Positions 9,778 through 18,352 are shown, counted from the stretch's first letter. The stretch is DNA of 64,000 nucleotides from Trinickia sp. Y13 (GCF_029522115.1 NZ_JAKWFK010000006.1:124001-188000), one strand, 5' to 3'. Numbers and translations: made by a program. The notes: a model not told the origin generated them from the sequence alone.

Positions 9778-9845
9778 AGCAAGGTAGAAACCGTAGTTGT
9801 TCCAGTTATTCGTTGAACGCATTGGGCATGTAACCGCCGTAGTGT

Positions 9846-10322
9846 TCATATCGCCGGCCGCCGACCTTCGGGCAACGAAATGCGAGGAGGGGACGACCAA
9901 TGAGTGACCTCTGCCTCAACGTGTCCGTCTGGATAGAAATGAACTTCAAAGTTTTTGGGATCCTTAGGGAACGGTGGTGCGATCGTAATCCACGCCTCCT
10001 TGCTAGTTTCGGGTACGATCGTGCGTCCCGTTGGATCGTCGATCCTGTCAAAAGTCCAGTTGATACGTAGGCGAACCGGCCTCGATACGGTCGATTCAAG
10101 CATCACGCAACAAGTGGACTTGCCACCACCTGCCGTCGGCGTACTCAGCGCAATATTCCCTCCACCCACACCATTGCCATTTTCGTCTGTAACCGTAAAG
10201 CTAACGATAATGCGATTGGTATAGTTGTATCCTTCAATGGCAAGTCCGACCGGCTTGGCCCTTGAGCATGCCACCGCAGCCAGCGACAAGGCAATAAGTG
10301 AAATGAAAATTGAAGCTCGCAT
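9846..10322 (-). CDS. DUF3304 lipoprotein, copy 3 (putative Tle1 immunity protein)
   Basis: 158-aa lipoprotein; signal peptide MRASIFISLIALSLAAVAC with lipid Cys at 19. The mature domain has the shared blocks, but NGNGVGGGNIALSTPT replaces the usual GSWGGDV, so the Trp of the other copies is lost. CC pair present (TCCVML). First gene after the effector, separated from it by a 309-nt gap that contains an orphan frame. Start chosen at the ATG beginning the signal peptide. Immunity role inferred. Confidence 0.85.
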   Translation of the reverse strand: MRASIFISLIALSLAAVACSRAKPVGLAIEGYNYTNRIIVSFTVTDENGNGVGGGNIALSTPTAGGGKSTCCVMLESTVSRPVRLRINWTFDRIDDPTGRTIVPETSKEAWITIAPPFPKDPKNFEVHFYPDGHVEAEVTHWSSPPRISLPEGRRPAI

Positions 10323-10631
10323 AGAAAAGCCTGAATTAAGTCTTTTGTTCCCACTGTTCGCTATTCTCGGCCGGGATGCCCGAGAGGAACGACGCTTCGT
10401 GGCAAAGTTATGTCCGCCCAGGTGGCCGATCACCACGCCTGCCGCAACCAGCCCTGGCGTATCGAACATCCCATCGATCGAATCCAATGGCTACGGTTCG
10501 ATCAGGAATTCAGATTAACCAGTCCGCGTAGGGCGTGCGATGGCCAGTAAATTTCGCACCATCGACGCCCCAGCACAATTTCTCGCTATCGGGTTGTCTA
10601 TCAGGCCGATCGTTGACCCGCCATCATCACC
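10323..10631 (-). other. Gap between the Tle1 effector and DUF3304 copy 3, with an orphan open frame
   Basis: 309 bases without an assignable gene. On the minus strand a frame is open from a stop near 10492 straight into copy 3. Its first part reads GMFDTPGLVAAGVVIGHLGG (from about 10472), hydrophobic and glycine-rich, then a basic stretch. It has only a TTG or a poorly placed ATG as a start. It may be the tail of a lost gene or a small peptide. No terminator was recognised. Confidence 0.35.
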
Positions 10632-12332
10632 CTAAAAATTCGTGTCCGACGCAGCGAAGACCGCCTCCTTCTGGCCGAAAAAGAGCGTTCGCGGCCGCAG
10701 ATATTTAACGGTTCCTGCACGGTTTTCTTCCTCGACCGCTGCGCAGTATTTGACAGCTACCGTGTTGAAGTACCGACCGCACGTTTGCGCCGCACCGATT
10801 TGATTCAGAGCGACTGCGGCCGCATCGGTCGTATGGTTCCACGCGGCCTGGCTATCATGAATGTAAGTGTCGAAGAATGAAGCGACTTCGTTGGGCAACG
10901 GACGAGGGTCGTTCCAAGCTTCCCAAATGGCTTTTTCCCAATCCGATGCTCGACCCGCGGCAACCACCCGCTCAAGCGCTCGAGCCTCGCCTAACAATGT
11001 GCGGTCGGATCCCTTTGCTTGAGCCACGTCCGTTTCGAATTGGTTGTTCGTAGATATCTCTTTGTCGAGGGCCGTCTCTTGGTCTGCGTTGCTCTTCAGT
11101 TGAGCGGCCTGATTCTTTGTCAGAATGCCGCCCTGGGCTTTAAACAAGATCAGGCCGCGATCATCGTCTCTTAGTGCCCGCAATCGCTGGAATAACGATT
11201 TGTTTTGCTGCTTGGCCTGCTCGGAGAGTGTTTCAAGCCGCTGCGGGATTGGCGCTTGCGTGCTGTTCATGCGCAGCCTGCGCCAGCGCCAGTAGAGCTT
11301 AAGGTGGCCAAATGCTTGCTCCTCGAGAGATTCGCCCTTGGTTTCTAGCGCGTTCATATAGGTCCGAAAACGAGCGGGCAGGTCTGCAGCTATGGCAAAC
11401 CGGTCCTGTATCTTCGGCCCCAGGTCCTCTAACGGAAGCAAGGGCACGCCTGCCAAACGAGCCTCACGGTACATCGCATGTAGCGGTAACCGAGCATAAG
11501 CGTTCGTGCGTCCCTGCGCGTTCATGGCATAACCACCGCCTACGTCCGAATGCACTCCTGGATACACGTACTCAACAGTATTCGCCGGATAGGAGCCGCC
11601 GCGCCGGACCGAATCCAGTGGGAAAGCGAATCGCAGCTCGTGCCCGGCGACCATATGCACGCAACGCTCGACGATCGGCGGAATGCACAGTTGTTTCGCA
11701 TAGGTATTGTGGTCTCGAGGCAACCCTACCGATGCAACAGTGTCAAAGATCCCGACGAAGTAAATACGCAACCGGACACCATCGCGTATCCATTGACCGC
11801 CCTTGTGCTGAGACTGATCGGCAAGACGATTCACGAACGCACGTGCGAGCGTGGCGCCGCGCGAAAATCCGAATACTGCGACGTGGACCGTGTTCACCGT
11901 CAGTCCACGAGATCTTTGCCCATCTAATGCGAATTTCAGGCGCTTCTCTGCATGTTGGACACGCTCCATCCCCATGTAGCCCGTGGCGGCCCCACTAAGG
12001 CCACCAGGATCGCCTATTTCCGCAAATTTCGTCCCTACCCCTTGCAGGTATTCGACGTAGATCGCATTTGAATCATCACGCAATTTATGTGCATGGTATA
12101 GCTTCGCTATGTTGGTGTATTCCTGCTGATCAGGCGGACGAGCGTCTTCGTCGTACATACTGTTGCTCGTTCCATCGAAAAATACGGCGAACCTGACGTC
12201 AGTCGTACAAGATGCTTTCTTGAAGGGTGAATCAACCTCAGCGTTGGCCATACGCGCGGCGCGCGCGACCAATTCGGAGGGGGGGCGCTCTTCGATAAGG
12301 ACAACGTCTGGGCGAAGTGCTGCGTCGCTCAT
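10632..12332 (-). CDS. DUF2235 (Tle1-type) phospholipase, putative T6SS effector
   Basis: 566-aa alpha/beta-hydrolase of the DUF2235 family. The strand RFAVFFDGTSNSMYDED (about 47-63) opens the domain; the nucleophile elbow GFSRG gives Ser157; FDTVAS (Asp197) and GVHSDVGGGY (His261, Asp263) supply candidate acid and base residues. Tle1 proteins of this family are known T6SS phospholipase effectors in Burkholderia and Pseudomonas. The C-terminal ~220 residues have charged, helix-prone stretches of unknown function. No signal peptide is present, as expected for a VgrG-delivered effector. Its ATG overlaps the stop of the upstream DUF3304 gene (ATGA), so toxin translation is probably coupled to immunity translation. 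Confidence 0.88.
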   Translation of the reverse strand: MSDAALRPDVVLIEERPPSELVARAARMANAEVDSPFKKASCTTDVRFAVFFDGTSNSMYDEDARPPDQQEYTNIAKLYHAHKLRDDSNAIYVEYLQGVGTKFAEIGDPGGLSGAATGYMGMERVQHAEKRLKFALDGQRSRGLTVNTVHVAVFGFSRGATLARAFVNRLADQSQHKGGQWIRDGVRLRIYFVGIFDTVASVGLPRDHNTYAKQLCIPPIVERCVHMVAGHELRFAFPLDSVRRGGSYPANTVEYVYPGVHSDVGGGYAMNAQGRTNAYARLPLHAMYREARLAGVPLLPLEDLGPKIQDRFAIAADLPARFRTYMNALETKGESLEEQAFGHLKLYWRWRRLRMNSTQAPIPQRLETLSEQAKQQNKSLFQRLRALRDDDRGLILFKAQGGILTKNQAAQLKSNADQETALDKEISTNNQFETDVAQAKGSDRTLLGEARALERVVAAGRASDWEKAIWEAWNDPRPLPNEVASFFDTYIHDSQAAWNHTTDAAAVALNQIGAAQTCGRYFNTVAVKYCAAVEEENRAGTVKYLRPRTLFFGQKEAVFAASDTNF

Positions 12333-12808
12333 GGCGTCGGCCTCCGGCCGTCGGGAAGAGAGACGCGCGGGGGCGAAGACCAGTGAGTAACAGCGGCCTC
12401 AACGTGCCCGTCCTGATAGAAATGAATCTCGAGGTTTTGCGGGTCATCAGGAAACGGGGGGCTGACAGTCACCCAAGCTCGCCTCTTGATTTCCGGTGCA
12501 ATTGTGCGGCCGGAAGAATCATCTACTCGATCAAGCGTCCAATCGATCCGCAGCCGAACTGGCATCTTGACGCTCGGGTCGAGCATGACGCAGCACGTTG
12601 ACTTGCCTCCGCCCGCGGTCGGTGTACTCAATTGGACGTCACCTCCCCATGAGCCATTACCGTCTTGGTCAGTGACTGTAAAACTGTCTATAAACCGGTT
12701 TGTATAATTATATCCCTCAATCGAAAGCCCAACGGGCTTCGCCCGCGAGCATCCCATTATCAGGGTCAACAACGATGCGGAAACGGCGATACGAGTAAAT
12801 GTGTGCAT
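12329..12808 (-). CDS. DUF3304 lipoprotein, copy 4 (putative Tle1 immunity protein, upstream of effector)
   Basis: 159-aa lipoprotein; signal peptide MHTFTRIAVSASLLTLIMGC, Cys20 followed by Ser. Mature sequence AKPVGLSIEGYNYTNRFI, VTDQDGNGSWGGD, STPTAGGGKSTCCVML, ending HWSSPPRVSLPDGRRPTP. Unlike the other copies it precedes the effector and overlaps it by 4 nt (ATGA). It begins 8 nt after a 38-residue mini-lipoprotein gene. It is the best candidate for the cognate antitoxin because it is made before and together with the toxin; this is inference. Confidence 0.87.
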   Translation of the reverse strand: MHTFTRIAVSASLLTLIMGCSRAKPVGLSIEGYNYTNRFIDSFTVTDQDGNGSWGGDVQLSTPTAGGGKSTCCVMLDPSVKMPVRLRIDWTLDRVDDSSGRTIAPEIKRRAWVTVSPPFPDDPQNLEIHFYQDGHVEAAVTHWSSPPRVSLPDGRRPTP

Positions 12809-12816
12809 AGCAAGGG

Positions 12817-12933
12817 TCAACGGTAATCCATATTTGAATCGCCTATCAGACTTTCGTTTTCTGCTTTCTGCGAGCACCCAGTCATCGCGACGAACGACAA
12901 GGCCGCAACAGCAAAGTAAATCCGCGCTCTCAT
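12817..12933 (-). CDS. 38-residue mini-lipoprotein, possible vestige of a fifth DUF3304 gene
   Basis: Reading from the ATG at 12933 gives a complete lipoprotein signal MRARIYFAVAALSFVAMTGC, then SQKAENESLIGDSNMDYR and a TGA at 12819-12817. The signal resembles that of copy 3 (MRASIF...ALS), and MTGCSQ matches copy 1. The DUF3304 domain is missing, as if deleted just after the lipid Cys. It sits 5 nt after the DUF4123 stop and 8 nt before copy 4, so it is in the operon. Either a relic or a real small lipoprotein. Confidence 0.55.
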   Translation of the reverse strand: MRARIYFAVAALSFVAMTGCSQKAENESLIGDSNMDYR

Positions 12934-12938
12934 AGAGA

Positions 12939-13841
12939 TCAGGATCGCGATAGTCGTTCAAGGCGCTCGCCAATCTCGAGCGCAACGGCCGACAGCGTCG
13001 CAGTGCCCGAGACGACAGACTGCACGAGCGGTGCGATCGCTTCAGCTTCGATCCATCGCGCACCGTATGCCCCGGAAAGCGCTGCGATGATAAACAGATC
13101 GCCCATCGATTCTTTCTTCAACCGCTCGCCGATCTCAATCTGCTCCTCATAGAACGCCTTGCGCTGCGCCGGCGGTAGTGACTCCACAAGCGATGGTGCG
13201 TGCGTTTCGATGTACCCGCCCAACGCAATACGATTTGCAAGCGCCTCGAACCGTTTTTGTTCGTCATCATCCAACACGAGCGGCGCCGTAACCCGCTCCG
13301 CAACTGGCCCGTCTGGAGGCCGCAGCCGCTTCACCACCCTATCTTCATCAAAATAAGCCCACGCACAAACCGGCGCCCACAAAGCCGCTTGCCTCCCAGG
13401 ATCAAGACACGCGATGGTGTCCTCCATGACACGAGGATCGTAGGGCCGAAGCATCGCGGCCGCATCGCCGAACTTTGCCCGAATGAATGCGGCCAAGTGT
13501 CGGGCCAGCGCTGGCGCAGAGAGCGGCGACCATATCCAACTTGCAAGTTGGTATTCGAGAGCCAGCGTCGCAATCCGTTTTGCTAGCTCGCCATCGAAAT
13601 CACGAATCGATACGAGCAACGGCGACGCGTCGGTGCGCTCATCGTCAAACGCATAGATGAATAGCGATTCCGGCTTCGCGTCAGCCAGCACCGACGCAAG
13701 ATTGCCGTACCGCTTGCCCGACTCATCCATGGTTGCGCCGGCATAAATGGCGCTATCGAGCAACGCATAGAGTGCAAGCCCGTCGCGCTGCTCGGCCGCA
13801 ACCGCTCGCAACTCATTAAGCAGTTCTTCTTCAGTCATCAT
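12939..13841 (-). CDS. DUF4123 protein, T6SS effector adaptor/chaperone (Tap/TEC type)
   Basis: 300-aa protein with an N-terminal DUF4123 domain (LYALLDSAIYAGA about residue 24-36, SLFIYAFDD, SPLLVSI, WIWSPLSAP). DUF4123 proteins load an effector onto the cognate VgrG in the cytoplasm. The frame opens with TTG at 13844; the next codon, ATG at 13841, overlaps the vgrG stop as TGATG, so it is taken as the start (ATG at 13838 is equally possible). Position directly between vgrG and the effector/immunity genes supports the adaptor role. The C-terminal half has no recognised domain. Confidence 0.88.
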   Translation of the reverse strand: MMTEEELLNELRAVAAEQRDGLALYALLDSAIYAGATMDESGKRYGNLASVLADAKPESLFIYAFDDERTDASPLLVSIRDFDGELAKRIATLALEYQLASWIWSPLSAPALARHLAAFIRAKFGDAAAMLRPYDPRVMEDTIACLDPGRQAALWAPVCAWAYFDEDRVVKRLRPPDGPVAERVTAPLVLDDDEQKRFEALANRIALGGYIETHAPSLVESLPPAQRKAFYEEQIEIGERLKKESMGDLFIIAALSGAYGARWIEAEAIAPLVQSVVSGTATLSAVALEIGERLERLSRS

Positions 13842-16381
13842 CAATTGCTAATCGCAAAAGGCATCTTGGCCTGCGCCGCCCGGATCATGCATTCCACACA
13901 AATGTTCTGCGGCAACTGCGGCATGGGATATGGCATCTCTGTAGGCCCAGCAAACACACGCTTGGCCCCTTTCACGTCAATCGTCCCCGGCGCATGCATT
14001 TCGATGTTGCCGTCCTTGATGCGGATGTAGGCGCCTCCCGAGGTCAGAAAAACTTCGCGTTTGCCCGCCATCTCGATGACATCGGTGATCGAAATTACCT
14101 TCACGCCTTTATGCGCCGTCAGTTCGATTCCATCGGAATGCGCCTGCACTTCCACCTTGCCCTTCCCGGCGAATAGCTTCATCCCCGCGTTCTGCACGAA
14201 CAGGCTCAGCTTTTCACCAATCGAAGCGATCAGCGATTTGCCGCTGGCGATATGCGTACTCGCACCGCTAACGATATTCACATGCTTGTCCGCGGCGATC
14301 TGCGTCGATTGCTGTGTCGATAGCGCGATCCCCGACGGGCTCGCCATCAGCATGATCGGCTCGGCGAAGCCATTGGCGTTACCGGTGCCGCCGCCCGCCG
14401 TGCGCCCCGCCCCCGACGCGTCACCCGCCACGCTCTTTTGCGTCGCATCGGTAAACGCCTTCAGCGCGTCGTAGCCGTCTTTCAAGCTTTCCGCTTGATG
14501 CGTCGCACTCGCGTCCGATAGCGCTTCAATCACGCTTTCTGCGTTGACGAGCTGACTGCTCGCCTGCCGCACATCCATCGGTTGCTTGACCGACGCCGGG
14601 TGACTCGACACATACAGCCCTTGCTCCGCACGAATCGCCCCATGCGCATTCGACTTCAAATCGAAGCCGCTGCCCAGGTATCCGCCCCGCGTATTGCCGG
14701 TGTGATCGACCAAGTATCCCAAATGAAGATGCGAATCGGCGCTCGTCGAATACAGGTGAACTCGGTTCTGCCCCGTCGAGTCATCCATGACGAGTTGATT
14801 AAAACCCCTGCCGCCGTATTCCTTCGATCGATACCCCGAGAGCAAACCATTCGTGTGCCAAACCGGGGGCGTCGGTCCGCCATGCATGCGGCCCAGAATC
14901 ACGGGCCGATCACAATCGCCGCCCATGAAGCCCACGATCACTTCATCGCCCTTGCGCAACGGGAAATGTCCGCCACGCTTCGAGCCCGCATCGGGAAAGG
15001 CAGCCCGCACCCATACCGATGCCCGCTCATCGCCCTCATTGCGGCGATTCCACGGAAACAGCACCTTCACGCGATTGAGCGCATCGGTGTAAATCTCCTC
15101 GCTATCCGGCCCCGCGATGATCGCAGTCTGCAGTTCCATCACCGGCTTGCGGTGCACAAGCGGGCTACGGAACGGCGTGCGCCTCCGTTGCGCTTCAATC
15201 TCGACTTGAAAGTACCCTTCGCTGCCGTCGGCATGCCGAACTTTCACGCCGCCTACATTGGAATGCTCGGCTCGGGAGACTGAAGGCCGCAAACTCTCGG
15301 CAAAATCTGCCACATCATCCATGCCGGGCAAGTTGTTGCGGATCGTCCACGTCGTCTCGATGATCGCGAACTCGCGGTCCTCCGCACGCTCTTTATCGTG
15401 GACAGGATGCCCTTCCAACACAAACCAGTACCCAGGCATGGCCAAACGTAGGCTGCCAATGCCGTGAAACCGCTTCATTTGCGATTCCCATGCTTCGACG
15501 CGCACGGCATTTCGATGCTCGCCGCTATCGCGCACCCCCCATGTGTACGCGCCCGTGTAGTCGTAGACCTCGCCCTGCGCCGGAACATCGTCGCGCGGGC
15601 TGATCGCGCTGTTGACTTGTTTATGCAAATCCGGCCGCTTGTAATCGAACGTGCGCGTCGTCAGCTTGGCACTCTGAATCTGTTGCTGCTCTTTCCATTG
15701 TGTGAAGCCTTCCACCTCTTCACGTAAGCCCGTGCGGACGAAGCGCACCGTCTTCTGCTCGAGCTGCGGCACGAAATACACATCGTCCATCAGCACGAGC
15801 GTGTGCGACTTGCCATCCTCCGCCTGCTCGAAGCGCCCAAACACGCCCGCTTCCTCCAAGCTGCGATGCACGAAGTTCCAGTCATCCTCCCATTGCACCC
15901 GGTTCGAATACTGCGGCATCGCCTGCCGCAAATCGAACCGATAAGCGCCCTGGGCTTGCGGATGCTCGTCGAACACGTCGGCCACGATCTGCTCGCCCGT
16001 CTGCTCCTGCCAATCGCGCATATCGCGACGCAACGGCAAAAAGCACATCCACGAAGAAAATCGCAATTGATAAAACGTGAGATATCCGTCGCTGCCTAAT
16101 CGAGAGAACGTTTTCACATAGCCGTGATGCGGCAGATACGAGCCATCCGCTTGCTGCAACCACAACGTCACCGGCTGCGCGATCAGCGCCGTCAAATCGA
16201 TTTCCCGGCCCTTAGTCGAAGCGACATCGACAGTAAATTCGTAATCCCGTCCCAAGCGCGACGTGCCTTTTGCATACAACGGCAGCAGCCAATCCTCGCC
16301 CAGCGGCGTATCGAGTCGAATCAAACGGTTGTGTTGAGCGCGCCCAGCATATGCAATTTCAGAGAGCAGATCGGAACCCAT
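13841..16381 (-). CDS. vgrG: T6SS spike protein VgrG (TssI)
   Basis: 846-aa VgrG. The N-terminal ~550 residues form the gp27/gp5-like core, including the OB-fold segment WVRAAFPDAGSKRGG and GFMGGDCDRPVILGRMHGG. A DUF2345 beta-helix extension follows (about 640-790; LSTQQSTQIAADKHVN, VQAHSDGIELTAHKGVKVIS). The tail ends with FAGPTEMPYPMPQLPQN and a CVEC pair before AQAKMPFAISN, an extension that may bind the effector or adaptor. It heads the minus-strand T6SS unit. No other T6SS structural genes are in the window, so this is an orphan vgrG island. A possible -10 TAAAAT lies at 16412-16417. Confidence 0.95.
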   Translation of the reverse strand: MGSDLLSEIAYAGRAQHNRLIRLDTPLGEDWLLPLYAKGTSRLGRDYEFTVDVASTKGREIDLTALIAQPVTLWLQQADGSYLPHHGYVKTFSRLGSDGYLTFYQLRFSSWMCFLPLRRDMRDWQEQTGEQIVADVFDEHPQAQGAYRFDLRQAMPQYSNRVQWEDDWNFVHRSLEEAGVFGRFEQAEDGKSHTLVLMDDVYFVPQLEQKTVRFVRTGLREEVEGFTQWKEQQQIQSAKLTTRTFDYKRPDLHKQVNSAISPRDDVPAQGEVYDYTGAYTWGVRDSGEHRNAVRVEAWESQMKRFHGIGSLRLAMPGYWFVLEGHPVHDKERAEDREFAIIETTWTIRNNLPGMDDVADFAESLRPSVSRAEHSNVGGVKVRHADGSEGYFQVEIEAQRRRTPFRSPLVHRKPVMELQTAIIAGPDSEEIYTDALNRVKVLFPWNRRNEGDERASVWVRAAFPDAGSKRGGHFPLRKGDEVIVGFMGGDCDRPVILGRMHGGPTPPVWHTNGLLSGYRSKEYGGRGFNQLVMDDSTGQNRVHLYSTSADSHLHLGYLVDHTGNTRGGYLGSGFDLKSNAHGAIRAEQGLYVSSHPASVKQPMDVRQASSQLVNAESVIEALSDASATHQAESLKDGYDALKAFTDATQKSVAGDASGAGRTAGGGTGNANGFAEPIMLMASPSGIALSTQQSTQIAADKHVNIVSGASTHIASGKSLIASIGEKLSLFVQNAGMKLFAGKGKVEVQAHSDGIELTAHKGVKVISITDVIEMAGKREVFLTSGGAYIRIKDGNIEMHAPGTIDVKGAKRVFAGPTEMPYPMPQLPQNICVECMIRAAQAKMPFAISN

Positions 16382-16666
16382 GCCAACGACGTCCTCTTTA
16401 AGTCGGCCAGCATTTTATGAAGGCATGAATTCTAATCGAGCATCATGAGAAACGCGACGTGGCATCCCTCCAAAATCAGATTTAAAGAAAAAGATCGGTC
16501 TTTTTTTCCACTATCACATTTAAATGGCAAATATGACCTAAAAGCCGGAAAAGTAGCCGGCACGCCCCCCTCCCCCGCGGCCCCATCGCGGCCTCGCGAC
16601 GCAACGCCCTCCCGCCCCTGCGCCGTATAATCCGCAACTGACTTCGAGCCTTCTCCCGTACCGTCT
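16382..16666. other. Divergent promoter region between vgrG and yggS
   Basis: 285 bases, AT-rich on the vgrG side and C-rich on the yggS side. Rightward, a TATAAT hexamer at 16626-16631 lies 35 nt before the yggS ATG. Leftward, TAAAAT (complement of 16412-16417) could be the vgrG -10. No gene is visible. Confidence 0.5.
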
Positions 16667-17365
16667 ATGTCCCACATCGCCGAGAACCTTCAGGAAGTGC
16701 ACGCCCGCATCGAGCGTGCGGCTAGCGCCGCCCAGCGGCCGACGGATGCCATTCGCCTGCTAGCCGTCTCGAAGACTTTCCCGGCCGACGATATCCGCGC
16801 CGCCTTCGCCGCGGGTCAGCGCGCCTTCGGCGAAAACTACGTGCAAGAGGCCGTCTCCAAGATCGAAGCGCTTGCCGATCTGCGCGCCCAAATCGAGTGG
16901 CACTTCATCGGCCCACTCCAATCGAACAAAACGCGACCCGTCGCCGAGCATTTCGACTGGGTCCATTCGGTCGATCGCCTCAAGATTGCTCAACGCTTGT
17001 CCGAACAACGACCCGACACGCTGCCGCCTTTAAACGTATGCTTGCAGGTGAACGTTAGCGGCGAGGCATCGAAAAGCGGTGTCGCACCTGAAGACGCCCC
17101 CGCCGTCGCACGCGAGATCGCCAGTCTGCCGAAGCTTCGTCTACGTGGTCTGATGTCGATACCCGAACCCGCCGCCGATCTGGCAGCGCAGCGCGAGCCG
17201 CATCGCATCCTGCGCGAACTCTACGAGACGTTGCGTGCGCAAGGCGTTGCACTCGATACCCTATCCATGGGCATGTCGGCGGATCTGGAAGCGGCCGTGC
17301 TCGAAGGCGCAACGATCGTCCGCATCGGCACGGCCATCTTCGGCAAACGCGACTACTCCCACTGA
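16667..17365 (+). CDS. yggS: PLP homeostasis protein YggS/PROSC family
   Basis: 232-aa cytoplasmic pyridoxal-phosphate-binding protein (alanine racemase N-terminal-like barrel) that controls PLP supply. The PLP lysine lies in LLAVSKTFPADD (Lys36); other family blocks are FGENYVQEAVSKI, WHFIGPLQSNK and GMSADLEAAVLEGATIVRIGTAIFG. It is followed by proC after 155 nt, a neighbourhood conserved in many proteobacteria. proC has its own -10-like TATAAT at 17476-17481. Confidence 0.95.
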   Translation: MSHIAENLQEVHARIERAASAAQRPTDAIRLLAVSKTFPADDIRAAFAAGQRAFGENYVQEAVSKIEALADLRAQIEWHFIGPLQSNKTRPVAEHFDWVHSVDRLKIAQRLSEQRPDTLPPLNVCLQVNVSGEASKSGVAPEDAPAVAREIASLPKLRLRGLMSIPEPAADLAAQREPHRILRELYETLRAQGVALDTLSMGMSADLEAAVLEGATIVRIGTAIFGKRDYSH

Positions 17366-17520
17366 ACGACGGCTCAAAGCCCTATCCCGCCTTCCCGCAC
17401 GAAAGCGAAAACGCCTACGCTCACGGTTGCACCCGCTGCGGGTTGCACCCGACAGAACGCCAATCGACAGGCGTCTATAATCGCCCGCTACGGCTATCCT
17501 TCCTCCTTCTCGACAACATC

Positions 17521-18333
17521 ATGAAGATCGCATTTATCGGCGGCGGCAACATGGCCGCGGCATTGATCGGCGGCTTGATCAAGCGCGGCGTCGCGCCCGC
17601 CGACCTCTACGCCATCGACGTCAACGAAGACGCCCGCGCACGCACGCACGCGCAGTTCGGTGTCGCAACCGGCGCGCAAGCCGATGAAACGCTACGTGGC
17701 TACGATGCCATCGTGCTGGCGGTGAAGCCGCAAGTGCTCAAAGCCGTTGCCGCTTCGCTCGCGCCGCATTTGTCGACGCAACTCGTAGTCAGCATTGCAG
17801 CGGGCATTCGCGGCGCCGATCTCTCCCGCTGGCTCGGCGGCTACACGCGCGTCGTACGTGCGATGCCGAACACTCCAGCGCTGATCGGGCAAGGCGTCGC
17901 TGGTCTAGTCGCACTCGCGGGCGTGGACGAAGCGGGACGCACGCTCGCATCCGAAGTGCTCGGCGCCGTCGGCACGACGGTATGGTTCGACGACGAAGCG
18001 AAGATCGACGCCGTTACCGCCATCTCGGGCAGTGGCCCGGCCTATGTGTTCTATTTCATCGAAGCGATGCAGGAAGCGGCGCGCCGCCTAGGATTGAGCG
18101 ACGAAGAAGGCCGCGCCCTAGCGCTCGGCACGTTCGCGGGCGCGGCGCAACTGGCCGTGCAATCGGAGGAAAGCGCCGCTGTGTTACGCGAGCGCGTGAC
18201 GTCGAAAGGCGGGACGACAGCCGCGGCATTGGCGGCCTTCGAGGCGCAAGGCGTCAAGGAGGCGATTGTCAAAGGCGCGCTGGCAGCCGATGCGCGCGCG
18301 AAAGAAATGGGCGACGAATTGGGCAATCAATAA
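17521..18333 (+). CDS. proC: Pyrroline-5-carboxylate reductase
   Basis: Final enzyme of proline synthesis, reducing P5C with NAD(P)H; 270 aa. The Rossmann motif FIGGGNMAAALIGG starts at residue 4, and the C-terminal signature ISGSGPAYVFYFIEAM with ERVTSKGGTTAAAL is typical. The open frame starts 26 codons upstream, but the ATG at 17521 gives the exact family N-terminus (MKIAFIGGGNMA). It ends near a hairpin shared with convergent ubiA. Confidence 0.97.
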   Translation: MKIAFIGGGNMAAALIGGLIKRGVAPADLYAIDVNEDARARTHAQFGVATGAQADETLRGYDAIVLAVKPQVLKAVAASLAPHLSTQLVVSIAAGIRGADLSRWLGGYTRVVRAMPNTPALIGQGVAGLVALAGVDEAGRTLASEVLGAVGTTVWFDDEAKIDAVTAISGSGPAYVFYFIEAMQEAARRLGLSDEEGRALALGTFAGAAQLAVQSEESAAVLRERVTSKGGTTAAALAAFEAQGVKEAIVKGALAADARAKEMGDELGNQ

Positions 18334-18352
18334 CGCAACGGGAACTGGCTCC

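Noticed and set aside
8711-12808. Regularly recurring similar sequence, checked as a possible CRISPR or other repeat array
   Set aside because: The repeats are the four DUF3304 genes, with hundreds of bases of coding similarity and irregular spacing; no short direct repeats with spacers are present.
16488-16505. AT-rich hairpin aaaaaga-tcgg-tcttttt with a T-run upstream of yggS
   Set aside because: Looks like a weak intrinsic terminator, but it lies between two divergent genes and has no GC pairs to stabilise it apart from one; no transcript would need it.
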